NCBI GenBank assembly: GCA_964571145.1 | Contig: CAZNAP010000008.1 | Span: forward strand, 1 to 47,405 | DNA from: Suilimivivens sp964571145 | GTDB lineage: Bacteria; Bacillota; Clostridia; Lachnospirales; Lachnospiraceae | DNA: 47,405 nt | Direction: 5' to 3' | Part shown: positions 33,839 through 42,985 of the stretch, piece after piece | Numbering within the stretch: the stretch's first letter is position 1 | Layout of the letters: each line of letters opens with the position of its first letter | The notes under the pieces: generated by a model | Seen by the model: the letters and a program-made list of their open reading frames with translations, nothing else | What the model was told of the DNA's origin: nothing | Databases searched by the model: none | Translations under genes and position numbers: made by a program

Positions 33839-34789
33839 TTGAAAAGAAATCCTTCCCTGACAATCACCGGAATTGCTGTATTCGTTCTCATGGCGATTCT
33901 TCTCACTTATCCGGCCAAATGCCTGATTTATTCCTTGTACGGGTTACAGCTTTGGTTCGAGAAAATGATTCCGGCACTGTTTCCTTTTATGATTTTATCA
34001 GGGATCATGATTCGGCTGAATCTGGCCGAGCCGTTCGCTCGATTACTCAGTCCTGTCCTTGCACCGGTTTTTCGTGTACGCTCCATTTGTCTTTATGTGA
34101 TGGTCATTAGTTTTTTATGTGGTTTTCCAATGGGTGCTCAATCTACTGCTTTATTGTACGAAAGAAAGCAAATCACAAAGGCGGAAGCTACTTATTTGCT
34201 TGCCTTTTGTAATAATATCGGTCCCGTTTATTTCTTAAGTTTTGTCCTTCCCACACTTGAATTGTCTGTTTCTGTATTCTTATTGTTTGGTATGTATGGC
34301 TTACCGTTATTATATGGTTGTATTCTTCGTCATACTTATTTCAGAACTTGCCTTCCTGCCACTCCCATAATTAGTAAAGATACTTGGGTCAAGCAACCAC
34401 CTTCTCTTTTGGTCGCATTAGATGAATCCATATGGACCGCACTTGGCAGTATTGCCAAGTTGGGTGGCTATATGATTTTTTTTAATCTTCTGTTTGTTAT
34501 TCCAGAACTAATCCTTCAAATTACACCAAACAATTCACCCAACCAAATACAAATCTTACGAGGAATGTGTGGTTGTCTTCTGGAAATAACCGGAGGTATT
34601 GGATTGCTTGGTTCAAAGGCTCCATGGTTTGTCTTATGCATTCTCCCATTTGGCGGACTGTCTTGCATGGCACAAACTTACAGCATGATCAGATCAACTG
34701 ATTTATCACTTGCTGCCTATTTAATACACAAAATAATCTTAACCTTTATTACTTTTTCCTTTTACCTTTTCGTAAGAGTTTTAAATTAG
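33839..34789 (+). CDS. YlbJ-like nucleoside-recognition-domain membrane protein
   Basis: The 316-residue protein has about eight membrane segments and the LWFEKMIPALFPFMILSGIM and CGFPMGAQSTALLYERKQITKAEATYLLAFCNNIGPVY segments typical of the sporulation membrane protein YlbJ. The start is TTG at 33839 behind AAGAG, giving MKRNPSLTITG. An internal ATG 20 codons later is an alternative. It is a lone plus-strand gene whose 3' end overlaps the convergent amidase gene by 41 bases. A sporulation role is inferred. Confidence 0.75.
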   Translation: MKRNPSLTITGIAVFVLMAILLTYPAKCLIYSLYGLQLWFEKMIPALFPFMILSGIMIRLNLAEPFARLLSPVLAPVFRVRSICLYVMVISFLCGFPMGAQSTALLYERKQITKAEATYLLAFCNNIGPVYFLSFVLPTLELSVSVFLLFGMYGLPLLYGCILRHTYFRTCLPATPIISKDTWVKQPPSLLVALDESIWTALGSIAKLGGYMIFFNLLFVIPELILQITPNNSPNQIQILRGMCGCLLEITGGIGLLGSKAPWFVLCILPFGGLSCMAQTYSMIRSTDLSLAAYLIHKIILTFITFSFYLFVRVLN

Positions 34790-36032
34790 ATATCAGCACT
34801 GCTGTTACAATCAACATAAGCAAAATGATGATTGCTACTGTTGCCATAATTGGCCAGCTTGGTACTTGCTCAGGTGCTGTCACTACGGTTTCATCATAGA
34901 CGATTTCTTCGTAAGCTTTCTTCGCCTCTTCTTCTTTTCGCTTTTCTTCTTCCGCTTTAATCGCCGGGTCTTCCATTGCATCTATAGTAATCACATTGCT
35001 TTCTGTCCAAACATCAAAACCATTATAAGCATTGGAACGCAAATCAATTTCTTGTCCAAAAGGAACAGTAATTGTAAATGTATATTCATTCAGTGATGCA
35101 TCCCAACGTTCCGGCCTTGGCCATTCCATTAAATCCGAATATGTATTTCCGCCATCCAAGCTATAATTGCAATAAAGTATATAACTGTCCGCATCTTCTG
35201 CTTTCATTTGAATGGTAATTTCACCGGTTTCTTCGTTCTTGTTAACTATTTCTATCTGACTCAGTTCCGGTGCTGTCTCATCCGGTCTGACAATTCCATC
35301 CGGGATTTCGCATTCCGGTACCTGAAATCCACTGTAATCTACCCCAAGCTCTGTTGATTGCAGTTTGAAATATTTAGCCACTGCTGTTGCGTCCAATCTT
35401 CCAAAAGCTTTTAACTGTTCTTCTCCACTTTGGTAAAATGGTTGGTCTTTTGGGTGATCTAAATGACAATGTTCGATTAGTGCTGAGGGTATTTGATTCT
35501 CTGTGCAGTATCTTAAAATACCATAATAATTCAAATTGTCATTATTCAGCTTTGTTTTAATTCCTCTGGAATAAAGTCCAAGTGCTTCGAATTCTGCCAT
35601 TTGAATTTCCGCAAAAGAATATCCTTTGGAAAAATAGCTTCCTGTTGCAGGCACCCAAACCTCAGCACCAAACAAATTATGATGAACTGACATGTTAAAG
35701 TGAAGACAAAACAAAAAATCTGCATTCTTATCTTGTGCAAACGCTGCCCGATCTTTAATACTCATATCAACATCTGTTTCATGTGTTAGATAAACTTCTA
35801 CATTATCATATTTTTCCAGTTCCTCTTTCATTGCATGGGCCAGAATCATGGTCATATTTTTCTCTGTATAATCTAAATATTCTGCTCCTAAGTTTTCGCC
35901 ACCATGACCGGGATCCAGTGCAATTATAAGTGGGTCATCTGCATATACTTTAGTCAATGGCAGGAAACTCAAACTGCTCACAACTATCACGAATATCATT
36001 ATTTTACAAATTATTGTTCTACCTTTAATCAT
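34749..36032 (-). CDS. N-acetylmuramoyl-L-alanine amidase, membrane-anchored
   Basis: The 427-residue protein has a signal peptide (1-31), an Amidase_3 domain (about 32-215, LIIALDPGHGGENLGAEYLDYTEKN, FLFCLHFNMS with zinc histidines), an acidic middle, an E/K-rich stretch (about 355-380) and a C-terminal membrane span (about 398-418). It would cut the glycan-peptide amide bond in the wall. GGAGAAAACAG precedes the ATG. The anchored C-terminus is uncommon for this family, which usually carries SH3 or wall-binding repeats. Confidence 0.88.
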   Translation of the reverse strand: MIKGRTIICKIMIFVIVVSSLSFLPLTKVYADDPLIIALDPGHGGENLGAEYLDYTEKNMTMILAHAMKEELEKYDNVEVYLTHETDVDMSIKDRAAFAQDKNADFLFCLHFNMSVHHNLFGAEVWVPATGSYFSKGYSFAEIQMAEFEALGLYSRGIKTKLNNDNLNYYGILRYCTENQIPSALIEHCHLDHPKDQPFYQSGEEQLKAFGRLDATAVAKYFKLQSTELGVDYSGFQVPECEIPDGIVRPDETAPELSQIEIVNKNEETGEITIQMKAEDADSYILYCNYSLDGGNTYSDLMEWPRPERWDASLNEYTFTITVPFGQEIDLRSNAYNGFDVWTESNVITIDAMEDPAIKAEEEKRKEEEAKKAYEEIVYDETVVTAPEQVPSWPIMATVAIIILLMLIVTAVLISNLKLLRKGKRKK

Positions 36033-36063
36033 CTGTTTTCTCCGTCAGTTAATCGCTGGCTGC

Positions 36064-36083
36064 ATAGTCACTCAGTGTTTTAT
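36064..36083 (+). repeat. 3' intergenic repeat, diverged copies
   Basis: ATAGTCACTCAGTGTTTTAT at 36064-36083 is a diverged copy of TTAGTCACTCGGTGCTTAT. A shorter TTAGTCACGTCTTAT lies 11 bases further at 36094-36108. Both are in the gap between the DivIVA-like gene and the amidase gene. Confidence 0.45.
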
Positions 36084-36108
36084 AGTTCGATGCTTAGTCA
36101 CGTCTTAT

Positions 36109-36140
36109 AAAAATAGAGCTTGCCCTACGGCAAACTCTAT
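36109..36140 (-). terminator. Terminator after the DivIVA-like gene
   Basis: On the minus strand ATAGAGTTTGCC and GGCAAGCTCTAT form a 12-pair stem with one U-G wobble and a four-base loop, followed by TTTTATAAG. It lies 26 bases after the stop of the coiled-coil gene. Confidence 0.82.
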
Positions 36141-36166
36141 CAATTTTCTTTTCTTTCATCCTGTAG

Positions 36167-36784
36167 CTAAATCAAGTCTAAATTAATTCCTTCATTGCTC
36201 TCGGGAACGTCAGGCTCTGTATCTTCGCCAATATATGTATCCGGCTCAGGAGGATTCAGTTCTACTCTATTTGCATTTACCACATCGCTATATTGATTCA
36301 ATGTACCAATAAAGCTTTCATAGTGTTCAGATGTGGTTCTCATAGTCTGTGTCAGCAAATTCTCTACATTGGCTAATATATCATCCGTATACTGCATTGC
36401 TGCCATTCTCATACTATTCGCTTCATTCGTGGCATTATCCAGTATTTCCTGTGCTTGGCGTGTTGCCATAGTTACCACTTCATTAGCCTGTGCATAAGCC
36501 TGCTGCATAATTTCATGCTCATTAATCAATTCATTTGTATGAATTGTTGCTTCATTAATCAAAGCTTCTGCTTTGGCACGTGCATCATTTAAAATGGCTT
36601 CTTTATTACTGATAATTTTCTGATAACGCTTTATTTCATCAGGGGTCTTCATACGAAGTTCTCTGAGAAGCTCATCTATTTCTTCTTTATTTACGATAAT
36701 TTTTGTATTAGAAAGAGCCTGATATTTACATCCGTCAACATACTCTTCAATTTCATCTATCAGCTGTTCTATTCTACTGCTCAT
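36167..36784 (-). CDS. DivIVA/subunit-E-like coiled-coil protein of unknown function
   Basis: The 205-residue, mostly helical protein (about 15-165) is rich in Ala, Glu, Asn and Gln, with runs such as AILNDARAKAEALINEATIHTNELIN typical of coiled coils in V-type ATPase subunit E/H or DivIVA-like proteins. The acidic, proline-rich tail (about 175-205) is unstructured. It has no membrane span. It is directly downstream of coaD and rsmD. Function is unknown; a division or scaffold role is a guess from fold only. Confidence 0.75.
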   Translation of the reverse strand: MSSRIEQLIDEIEEYVDGCKYQALSNTKIIVNKEEIDELLRELRMKTPDEIKRYQKIISNKEAILNDARAKAEALINEATIHTNELINEHEIMQQAYAQANEVVTMATRQAQEILDNATNEANSMRMAAMQYTDDILANVENLLTQTMRTTSEHYESFIGTLNQYSDVVNANRVELNPPEPDTYIGEDTEPDVPESNEGINLDLI

Positions 36785-36802
36785 GCGTTGTCGTCCCCCG
36801 CC

Positions 36803-37294
36803 TTATTTCTTTTCAAATCCAAATTTCTGGTACACAAGCTCTGCCACAAATTCAGGCACACACATGGATATATCTCCGTTAAAACTTGCAATTTCTTTTA
36901 CACTGGATGAGCTTAAATATGCATATTCCAAACTAGTGGTAAGAAATATTGTGTCTAACTCTCCATTGGATAATTTCACATTCGTCTGTGCATTTTGAAG
37001 CTCATATTCAAAATCCGTTATAGCCCGCAGTCCTCTAAGTACTACATGAACATTTCTGGATTTAGCATAATCTACCAGTAATCCGCTAAAGGATTCCACC
37101 TTCACATTGGGAACATCCTTTAATGCTTCCTGTAATATATTAACACGTTCTTCCACAGAAAACAATGGAGTCTTTACTTTATTATTCAGAACACTTACTG
37201 TTAATTCGTCAAATATTTTAGATGCACGTTTAATCACATCAAGGTGTCCATATGTCACAGGGTCAAAGCTTCCTGGGTAAATTGCAGCTTTCAT
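36803..37294 (-). CDS. coaD: Phosphopantetheine adenylyltransferase
   Basis: A 163-residue CoaD, making dephospho-CoA from 4'-phosphopantetheine and ATP. Motifs: YPGSFDPVTYGHLDVIKRA, VVLRGLRAITDFEYELQNA and YLSSSSVKEIASFNGDISMCVP. The ATG follows GAGGTATTAA. It lies between rsmD and the coiled-coil gene, the usual clostridial order. Confidence 0.96.
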   Translation of the reverse strand: MKAAIYPGSFDPVTYGHLDVIKRASKIFDELTVSVLNNKVKTPLFSVEERVNILQEALKDVPNVKVESFSGLLVDYAKSRNVHVVLRGLRAITDFEYELQNAQTNVKLSNGELDTIFLTTSLEYAYLSSSSVKEIASFNGDISMCVPEFVAELVYQKFGFEKK

Positions 37295-37308
37295 TTAATA
37301 CCTCATTC

Positions 37309-37857
37309 TTACTTTCTTTTTATGAAAATATGTTTATTTGTTTTATAGCATTTTTCTCTAACTACCCTAAATTGTGTCTGCTCCAGAAAATCAGCCTTTT
37401 TGTTTAGCTCTGCCTCTAATATAAGAAGTGTATTCTGTGTCACATAACGTTGACGATCCAATAATTGAAATAATTGTTCTTCATAATCAGCTCCATAAGG
37501 CGGATCCATAAATATTATATCAATCTCTGTTTCGTTAATCAAGTTTAGGGCACTAAAAACATCTTGTTTTAATAATGTGGCCTGATTTGCAAATTTAGTA
37601 AATACTAAATTATCTTGAATACATTGAATTGCTTCTCTTCCATTTTCCACGAAGTAAGCATGTTTGGTGCCTCTGCTTAACGCTTCAATACCGATACCGC
37701 CACTTCCTGCAAATAAATCTGCAAATACGCAATCCAGCAGATCTGTCTGCAATATATTAAAAAGAGTTTCTTTGATTCGATCAGTCGTCGGCCTGGTATC
37801 CAATCCCTCAGGGGTTTTAAGTTTCAGACTTCTGGCTCTCCCTGCTATTACACGCAT
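37309..37857 (-). CDS. rsmD: 16S rRNA (guanine966-N2)-methyltransferase
   Basis: The 182-residue protein has the RsmD features RVIAGRARSLKLKTPEG, RPTTDRIKETLFNIL, the SAM-binding DLFAGSGGIGIEALSRG and the catalytic MDPPYG. It methylates G966 of 16S rRNA. It lies 18 bases after the topoisomerase A gene and 14 before coaD, and AGAGGTAAATT precedes its ATG. Confidence 0.95.
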   Translation of the reverse strand: MRVIAGRARSLKLKTPEGLDTRPTTDRIKETLFNILQTDLLDCVFADLFAGSGGIGIEALSRGTKHAYFVENGREAIQCIQDNLVFTKFANQATLLKQDVFSALNLINETEIDIIFMDPPYGADYEEQLFQLLDRQRYVTQNTLLILEAELNKKADFLEQTQFRVVREKCYKTNKHIFIKRK

Positions 37858-37875
37858 AATTTACCTCTTTCAGAT

Positions 37876-40113
37876 TTATAGCCTTAGCTTCGTGCCTTTT
37901 CCATCTCTTTTGGCCGTCTTTAATTTATGAATATCTACTTCTTTATCCTTAAAATCTATCTTTTGCTCAAGACCTGTAATCACATAAGCTGCTGTTTCCA
38001 GATAATCTTTATCCGCTAGTTTCATTCCTCTTACACCAATGGCGTTTTTCTTCTTCTCTGGAATTTCTTCAATGTCAAATTTAAGGAAATATCCTTCAGC
38101 ACTTTGTAATACAATCTGCTTTTGATTGGAATAAATCTCAGCACTGATTACTTCATCGCCATCCATTAATTTGGTTGCTGCTACAGTTCTCTTTGCTACA
38201 TCAAACTCTCCGCCATCTACAATCTTCATCATAGAAAGTTTTGTCACGAATATAATACGATATAAATTCAGGCTGGTCTGGCTCACTGCTGCAATTGCCA
38301 CTTCTTTTTCAGCATTAAAATTACTGATATTATCGATTGGAATACCTTTATCACGGAATTTTCCAAAAGGAATATCCAATACTTTTACTGTGTGAAGCTG
38401 TCCGGTATTCGTGAAAATACAAACTCTGCCTGTATTCTTGCAGGTAAAAACAAATTTATTTTCAGAATCAGCTGCTTCTTTATTTCTTTCGTAAGTAGTG
38501 GTATCAATACATCTGGCGTATCCGAAGCGATCCATCAAGAATACCAGCTCCATCTCTTCCATTTGCTTCTCAACATAAACAGCTTCGGCTACGTTTTCAA
38601 TTACTGTCTTACGCGGTACTGCATATTCACTGCGCATTTCATCCAGTTCTTGAATAATCACCTGTGCCATAGAAGAACGTCTGTCCAAAATATCCTCATA
38701 ACGATAGATATTCGCCATTGTTTCTTCGTGCTCGTTAATCAAAGCTTCCAGTTCCAAGCCGATTAATTTATACAAACGCATTTCTAGGATTGCATTGGCC
38801 TGACGCTCTGTAAACGCCAACTGAGCTGCCATAATTTTGGATTCTTTCGAACGGAATTTGATTCCGTCTACTTTTCCTTCAGTGAGACATTCCTTGGCCA
38901 TGTTTCGATCTCTCGAGCCACGCAAAATCTCAATAATCAAATCTATTACATTACAGGCTTTGATTAAACCTTCCTGAATTTCTTTTTTATCCCGTTCACG
39001 AGCCAGTAAAGTCGTATATTTACGAGCTGCAACCTCAAACTGAAAATCTACATTGTGCTTAATAATCTCTTTTAAGCTCATAACTTCAGGACGTCCGTTT
39101 GCGATTGCCAGCATATTTACGCCAAAAGTATCTTCCAGTCGGGTCTTCTTATAAAGTAGATTAATAAAATTATCAACATCAGCATCTTTGCGGAGTTCAA
39201 TTACGATACGAATACCGTCCTTCGAGGACTGATTTGAAATATCTACAATTTCCTGTGTCTTTTTAGTTTCTGAAAGAGCCGCTACATCCATCAGGAATTT
39301 AGTGATATTAGCGCCTATCATGGTATAAGGGATTTCGGTAATTACAACATTTGTTTTGCCACCTTTGCCCTTTTCAATATCTACCTTGCCACGTACCTTA
39401 ATCTTACCGGTTCCTGTTTCATAAATTTCCAGCAATTCATCTTTATTAATGACAACTCCGCCGGTAGGAAAATCCGGACCTTTGACATATTTCATCAATC
39501 CTTCATTGGTAATGGTTTCATCCTGCATATACGCTTTCACTGCGTCTGCTACTTCGCCAAAATTATGAGGCGGGATACTGGTTGCCATACCAACTGCAAT
39601 TCCCTCAGAACCATTTACCAATAAATTAGGAAACTTAGCCGGTAAAACAGAAGGTTCTTTCTCGGTTTCGTCAAAGTTTGGAACAAAATCAACTACATCT
39701 TTATCTAAATCAGACAGGAAACCTTCCTGTGCAATTTTCTCCAGTCTGGCTTCTGTATAACGCATTGCAGCGGCGCCATCACCTTCAATATTGCCAAAAT
39801 TTCCATGTCCGTCTATCAGAGGCTTGCCCTTTTTGAAATCCTGGCTCATTACTACCAGTGCATCATAAATGGAGCTGTCACCATGGGGATGATATTTACC
39901 CATAGTGTCACCTACAATACGTGCACTCTTTCTATAAGGCTTATCATATTTAATCCCTAGTTCATGCATATCATACAGAACACGCCTTTGTACGGGTTTC
40001 AGTCCGTCTCTTGCATCTGGCAGAGCTCTTGCAATAATAACACTCATCGCATAATCGATAAAAGATTTCTGCATCACCTCAGAATACTCAGTTTTAATAA
40101 TCTTTTCTTCCAT
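37876..40113 (-). CDS. parC: Type IIA topoisomerase subunit A (ParC-like)
   Basis: A 745-residue DNA-cutting subunit. The catalytic tyrosine is Y119 in AAAMRYTEARL. The quinolone region is KYHPHGDSSIYDALV, with S80 and D84 at the usual resistance positions, both unmutated types. The GyrA box (QRRGGKG) is missing: the C-terminal domain starts FGYARCIDTTTYERNKEAADSENK. This favours topoisomerase IV, although the core (NFGNIEGDGAAAMRYTE) resembles GyrA, and the name is tentative. It is 29 bases after its partner. Confidence 0.85.
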   Translation of the reverse strand: MEEKIIKTEYSEVMQKSFIDYAMSVIIARALPDARDGLKPVQRRVLYDMHELGIKYDKPYRKSARIVGDTMGKYHPHGDSSIYDALVVMSQDFKKGKPLIDGHGNFGNIEGDGAAAMRYTEARLEKIAQEGFLSDLDKDVVDFVPNFDETEKEPSVLPAKFPNLLVNGSEGIAVGMATSIPPHNFGEVADAVKAYMQDETITNEGLMKYVKGPDFPTGGVVINKDELLEIYETGTGKIKVRGKVDIEKGKGGKTNVVITEIPYTMIGANITKFLMDVAALSETKKTQEIVDISNQSSKDGIRIVIELRKDADVDNFINLLYKKTRLEDTFGVNMLAIANGRPEVMSLKEIIKHNVDFQFEVAARKYTTLLARERDKKEIQEGLIKACNVIDLIIEILRGSRDRNMAKECLTEGKVDGIKFRSKESKIMAAQLAFTERQANAILEMRLYKLIGLELEALINEHEETMANIYRYEDILDRRSSMAQVIIQELDEMRSEYAVPRKTVIENVAEAVYVEKQMEEMELVFLMDRFGYARCIDTTTYERNKEAADSENKFVFTCKNTGRVCIFTNTGQLHTVKVLDIPFGKFRDKGIPIDNISNFNAEKEVAIAAVSQTSLNLYRIIFVTKLSMMKIVDGGEFDVAKRTVAATKLMDGDEVISAEIYSNQKQIVLQSAEGYFLKFDIEEIPEKKKNAIGVRGMKLADKDYLETAAYVITGLEQKIDFKDKEVDIHKLKTAKRDGKGTKLRL

Positions 40114-40142
40114 CTAAATTACTCTCCTTACTCTCAAAATGC

Positions 40143-42065
40143 TTATATATCAAGTTCTGCGTCAGTTGCATGTTCATAGATAAATGCTTTTCTGGGAGGA
40201 ACTTCCGTACCCATGAGCATTTCTGTGACTTCAGATGCCATTCTTGCATCTTCGATTTGCACCAACTTCAGGATTCTGGTTTCTGGATTCAATGTGGTCT
40301 CCCACAACTGATTGGCATCCATTTCACCAAGACCTTTATAACGCTGCAGGGTAAAGGGACCTTTATGCTTCTTCCGGTATTGTTCCAGTGCCTTGTCATC
40401 ATAGAGATATTCTTCTTCTCCCTTAGACGGCATCGCTTTATATAACGGTGGCATTGCAATATAAATATGTCCCTCAAAAATCAATTCCGGCATAAAACGA
40501 TAAAATAACGTCAGCAACAGATTGGAAATATGGGAACCATCCACGTCCGCATCGGCCATAATAATGATTTTATCGTAACGTAATTTGGTAATATCAAAGT
40601 CATTACCATAACCTTCGGAAAATCCACAGTTAAATGCATTAATCATGGTTTTGATTTCTGCATTAGCCAACACTTTATCAATACTTGCCTTTTCTACATT
40701 CAATATTTTACCTCGAATCGGTAAAATAGCCTGATACGCACGATTTCGGGCTGTTTTAGCACTGCCTCCGGCAGAATCACCTTCGACAATAAAAATTTCA
40801 CATTTGGATGCATCTCTGGATTCACAGTTCGCCAGTTTTCCGTTAGAATCAAAGGAAAATTTGGGTTTTGCCAACATATTTGTCTTTGCTTTTTCTTCTG
40901 TTTTCCGAATCTTGGCTGCTTTCTCCGCACACTCAATAATTTTCTTTAATGTCTCCAGATTACGGTCAAAATAACGAATTAACTCTTCGTTTGTTACCTT
41001 GGACACGACTTTGGCAGCATCCTGATTATCTAATTTGGTTTTGGTCTGTCCTTCAAATCTGGGATCCGGATGTTTAATCGATATAACCGCAGTCATACCG
41101 TTTCTGACATCAGCTCCCGTGAAATTGTTATCTTTATCTTTTAAGATGTTGAGTTCTCTGGCATACGTATTCATGATATTTGTGAACGCAGTTTTAAAGC
41201 CTGTCAGATGCGTACCACCTTCAGCGTTATAGATATTGTTACAGAATCCTAATACATTTTCATGAAACTCATTAATATACTGAAAAGCACCTTCAACGAC
41301 TACGCCTTCACTTTCGCCTTTGAAGTAAATTACATCACTGACTGCTTCTGTAGATTTGTTAATATCCTTAATAAATCCAATAATGCCGTCCGGCTCATTG
41401 TATTCAATATGTTCTACTTCGTCTTTTCTTTTATCTTCAAAAATAATTGTAAGCTGTGGATTCAGATAGGCGGTTTCATGCATTCTGCTCTTGATATCGT
41501 CTTCTTTGAATCTGGTCTTGTCAAAAATAGTGTCGTCCGGAAGAAAATTGACTTTTGTTCCACTTCCTTTGCATTTGCCAACAATTGGTAATAACCCATT
41601 TTCAAGCTTGACAATCGGATTCCCCTTTTCATAGCGGTCTTCGTAAATATTGCCGCCATTCTTGACCTGAACCGTTAAATAATTGGAAAGTGCATTTACA
41701 ACAGAAGAACCTACACCATGCAAACCACCGCTTGTCTTATAGGCAGAATCATCAAATTTACCACCTGCATGAAGGGTCGTAAAAACAAGGCGTTCTGCAC
41801 TAACGCCTTTTTCATGCATGCCGACAGGAATACCACGGCCATTATCTTCTACTGTAGCAGAGCCATCTGCTTCAAGGGTAACACTGATTTGGTCACAATA
41901 ACCTGCCAAATGTTCGTCTACAGCATTATCTACGATTTCATAAATAAGATGGTTCAAACCTCTGGTTGAAACGCTACCGATATACATTCCCGGTCGTCTT
42001 CTTACTGCTTCCAGACCTTCCAGTACCATAATACTGGATGCATCATAAACTCCTGCTTTCGCCAT
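40143..42065 (-). CDS. parE: Type IIA topoisomerase subunit B (ParE/GyrB-like)
   Basis: The 640-residue ATPase has the GHKL motifs VDNAVDEHLAGYC, DNGRGIPVGMHEKG, GGLHGVGSSVVNALS, the TOPRIM parts EGDSAGGSAK and IIIMADADVDGSHI, and the C-terminal QRYKGLGEMDANQLWETTLNPETR. It ends in LDI as GyrB does, so gyrB is a real alternative. Paired with the ParC-like subunit it would relax or decatenate DNA. A separate gyrase near the origin is expected but not in the window. Confidence 0.87.
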   Translation of the reverse strand: MAKAGVYDASSIMVLEGLEAVRRRPGMYIGSVSTRGLNHLIYEIVDNAVDEHLAGYCDQISVTLEADGSATVEDNGRGIPVGMHEKGVSAERLVFTTLHAGGKFDDSAYKTSGGLHGVGSSVVNALSNYLTVQVKNGGNIYEDRYEKGNPIVKLENGLLPIVGKCKGSGTKVNFLPDDTIFDKTRFKEDDIKSRMHETAYLNPQLTIIFEDKRKDEVEHIEYNEPDGIIGFIKDINKSTEAVSDVIYFKGESEGVVVEGAFQYINEFHENVLGFCNNIYNAEGGTHLTGFKTAFTNIMNTYARELNILKDKDNNFTGADVRNGMTAVISIKHPDPRFEGQTKTKLDNQDAAKVVSKVTNEELIRYFDRNLETLKKIIECAEKAAKIRKTEEKAKTNMLAKPKFSFDSNGKLANCESRDASKCEIFIVEGDSAGGSAKTARNRAYQAILPIRGKILNVEKASIDKVLANAEIKTMINAFNCGFSEGYGNDFDITKLRYDKIIIMADADVDGSHISNLLLTLFYRFMPELIFEGHIYIAMPPLYKAMPSKGEEEYLYDDKALEQYRKKHKGPFTLQRYKGLGEMDANQLWETTLNPETRILKLVQIEDARMASEVTEMLMGTEVPPRKAFIYEHATDAELDI

Positions 42066-42079
42066 TTATTTACCTCACT

Positions 42080-42955
42080 TTATTTAATCTTTTTGCAACA
42101 AGCTACCGCCAAAGCACCGGGGCCAATATGACATGATATACTCAGTGACAGTGGCGCCATATAGATATCAAATCCCGGAAATTCAGCACTTAACTCTTGT
42201 TTGAATTTTTCTGCTGTTTCAGTATCTTTCGTATAGGAAACCTGTAGCCATATATTATCGGGTGTTGCGCTACCAAAACGTTTCTCCATATCTGTCCGAA
42301 TGGCATTGATCATAATTGTCTTGCCCTGACCGGTAGTTCTGGCCTTAGCAAAAGCATCCAATTTTTCACCTTGAATCTGCAATACTGGTTTTAACTTCAA
42401 AACTGTACCTATTGCAGCTGTAGCTTGTGTAATTCTTCCACCTTTTTTTAAATAATATAAAGTATCTAGCATAATATAAATACTGGAATTATATTTATCC
42501 GCTTCCAAAGCTTCTTTGATTTGAAGGGCATTCATTCCTTCTTCTATGAAACTTAATGCATCCAGAATTGATTGACGCTGCGTTACGGAAATTCTCTGAT
42601 TATTCACCACTTGTACCTGACCATTAAAATCTTCTGCAAGCATCATGGCACTTTGACAAGCTCCTGACAACCCACTACTCATGGGAATATGTACAATTTC
42701 GTCATACTCTGTCAAAAGGGATTTCCAAGTCTTTAAAACGGACTCAGGTGTTGGCTGGCTAGTCACCACATTGGCATTTCCTTCCAGTTTTTCATAAAAA
42801 TCCGTTTGTGTTAAAGTGATATCCTCATAGTATGTTTCCTCATCAATCATAAACGGCATAGGCAATACTGTTATTCCCAGTTCTTTCGCCTCTACTTGCG
42901 TTATTCCACTGTTTGAATCTGTCACTATGGCTATCTTTTTGTTCAAGTTGTCCAC
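42080..42955 (-). CDS. DegV-family fatty-acid-binding protein
   Basis: The 291-residue DegV protein binds fatty acids for phosphorylation by a FakA-type kinase (FakB role). Motifs: KIAIVTDSNSGI, TSQPTPESVLKTWKSLL and HIPMSSGLSGACQSAMMLA. The GTG at 42955 is preferred because GAGG lies eight bases upstream; an ATG at 42976 has a poor site. It follows recG, with a FakA-type gene upstream of that. Confidence 0.86.
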   Translation of the reverse strand: MDNLNKKIAIVTDSNSGITQVEAKELGITVLPMPFMIDEETYYEDITLTQTDFYEKLEGNANVVTSQPTPESVLKTWKSLLTEYDEIVHIPMSSGLSGACQSAMMLAEDFNGQVQVVNNQRISVTQRQSILDALSFIEEGMNALQIKEALEADKYNSSIYIMLDTLYYLKKGGRITQATAAIGTVLKLKPVLQIQGEKLDAFAKARTTGQGKTIMINAIRTDMEKRFGSATPDNIWLQVSYTKDTETAEKFKQELSAEFPGFDIYMAPLSLSISCHIGPGALAVACCKKIK

Positions 42956-42985
42956 CAATTCTTCCTCACCTTTCATATCTTACTT

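Noticed and set aside
40170..41969. Opposite-strand reading frames across the topoisomerase genes
   Set aside because: They are shadows of strongly coding minus-strand genes and lack ribosome sites and family motifs.
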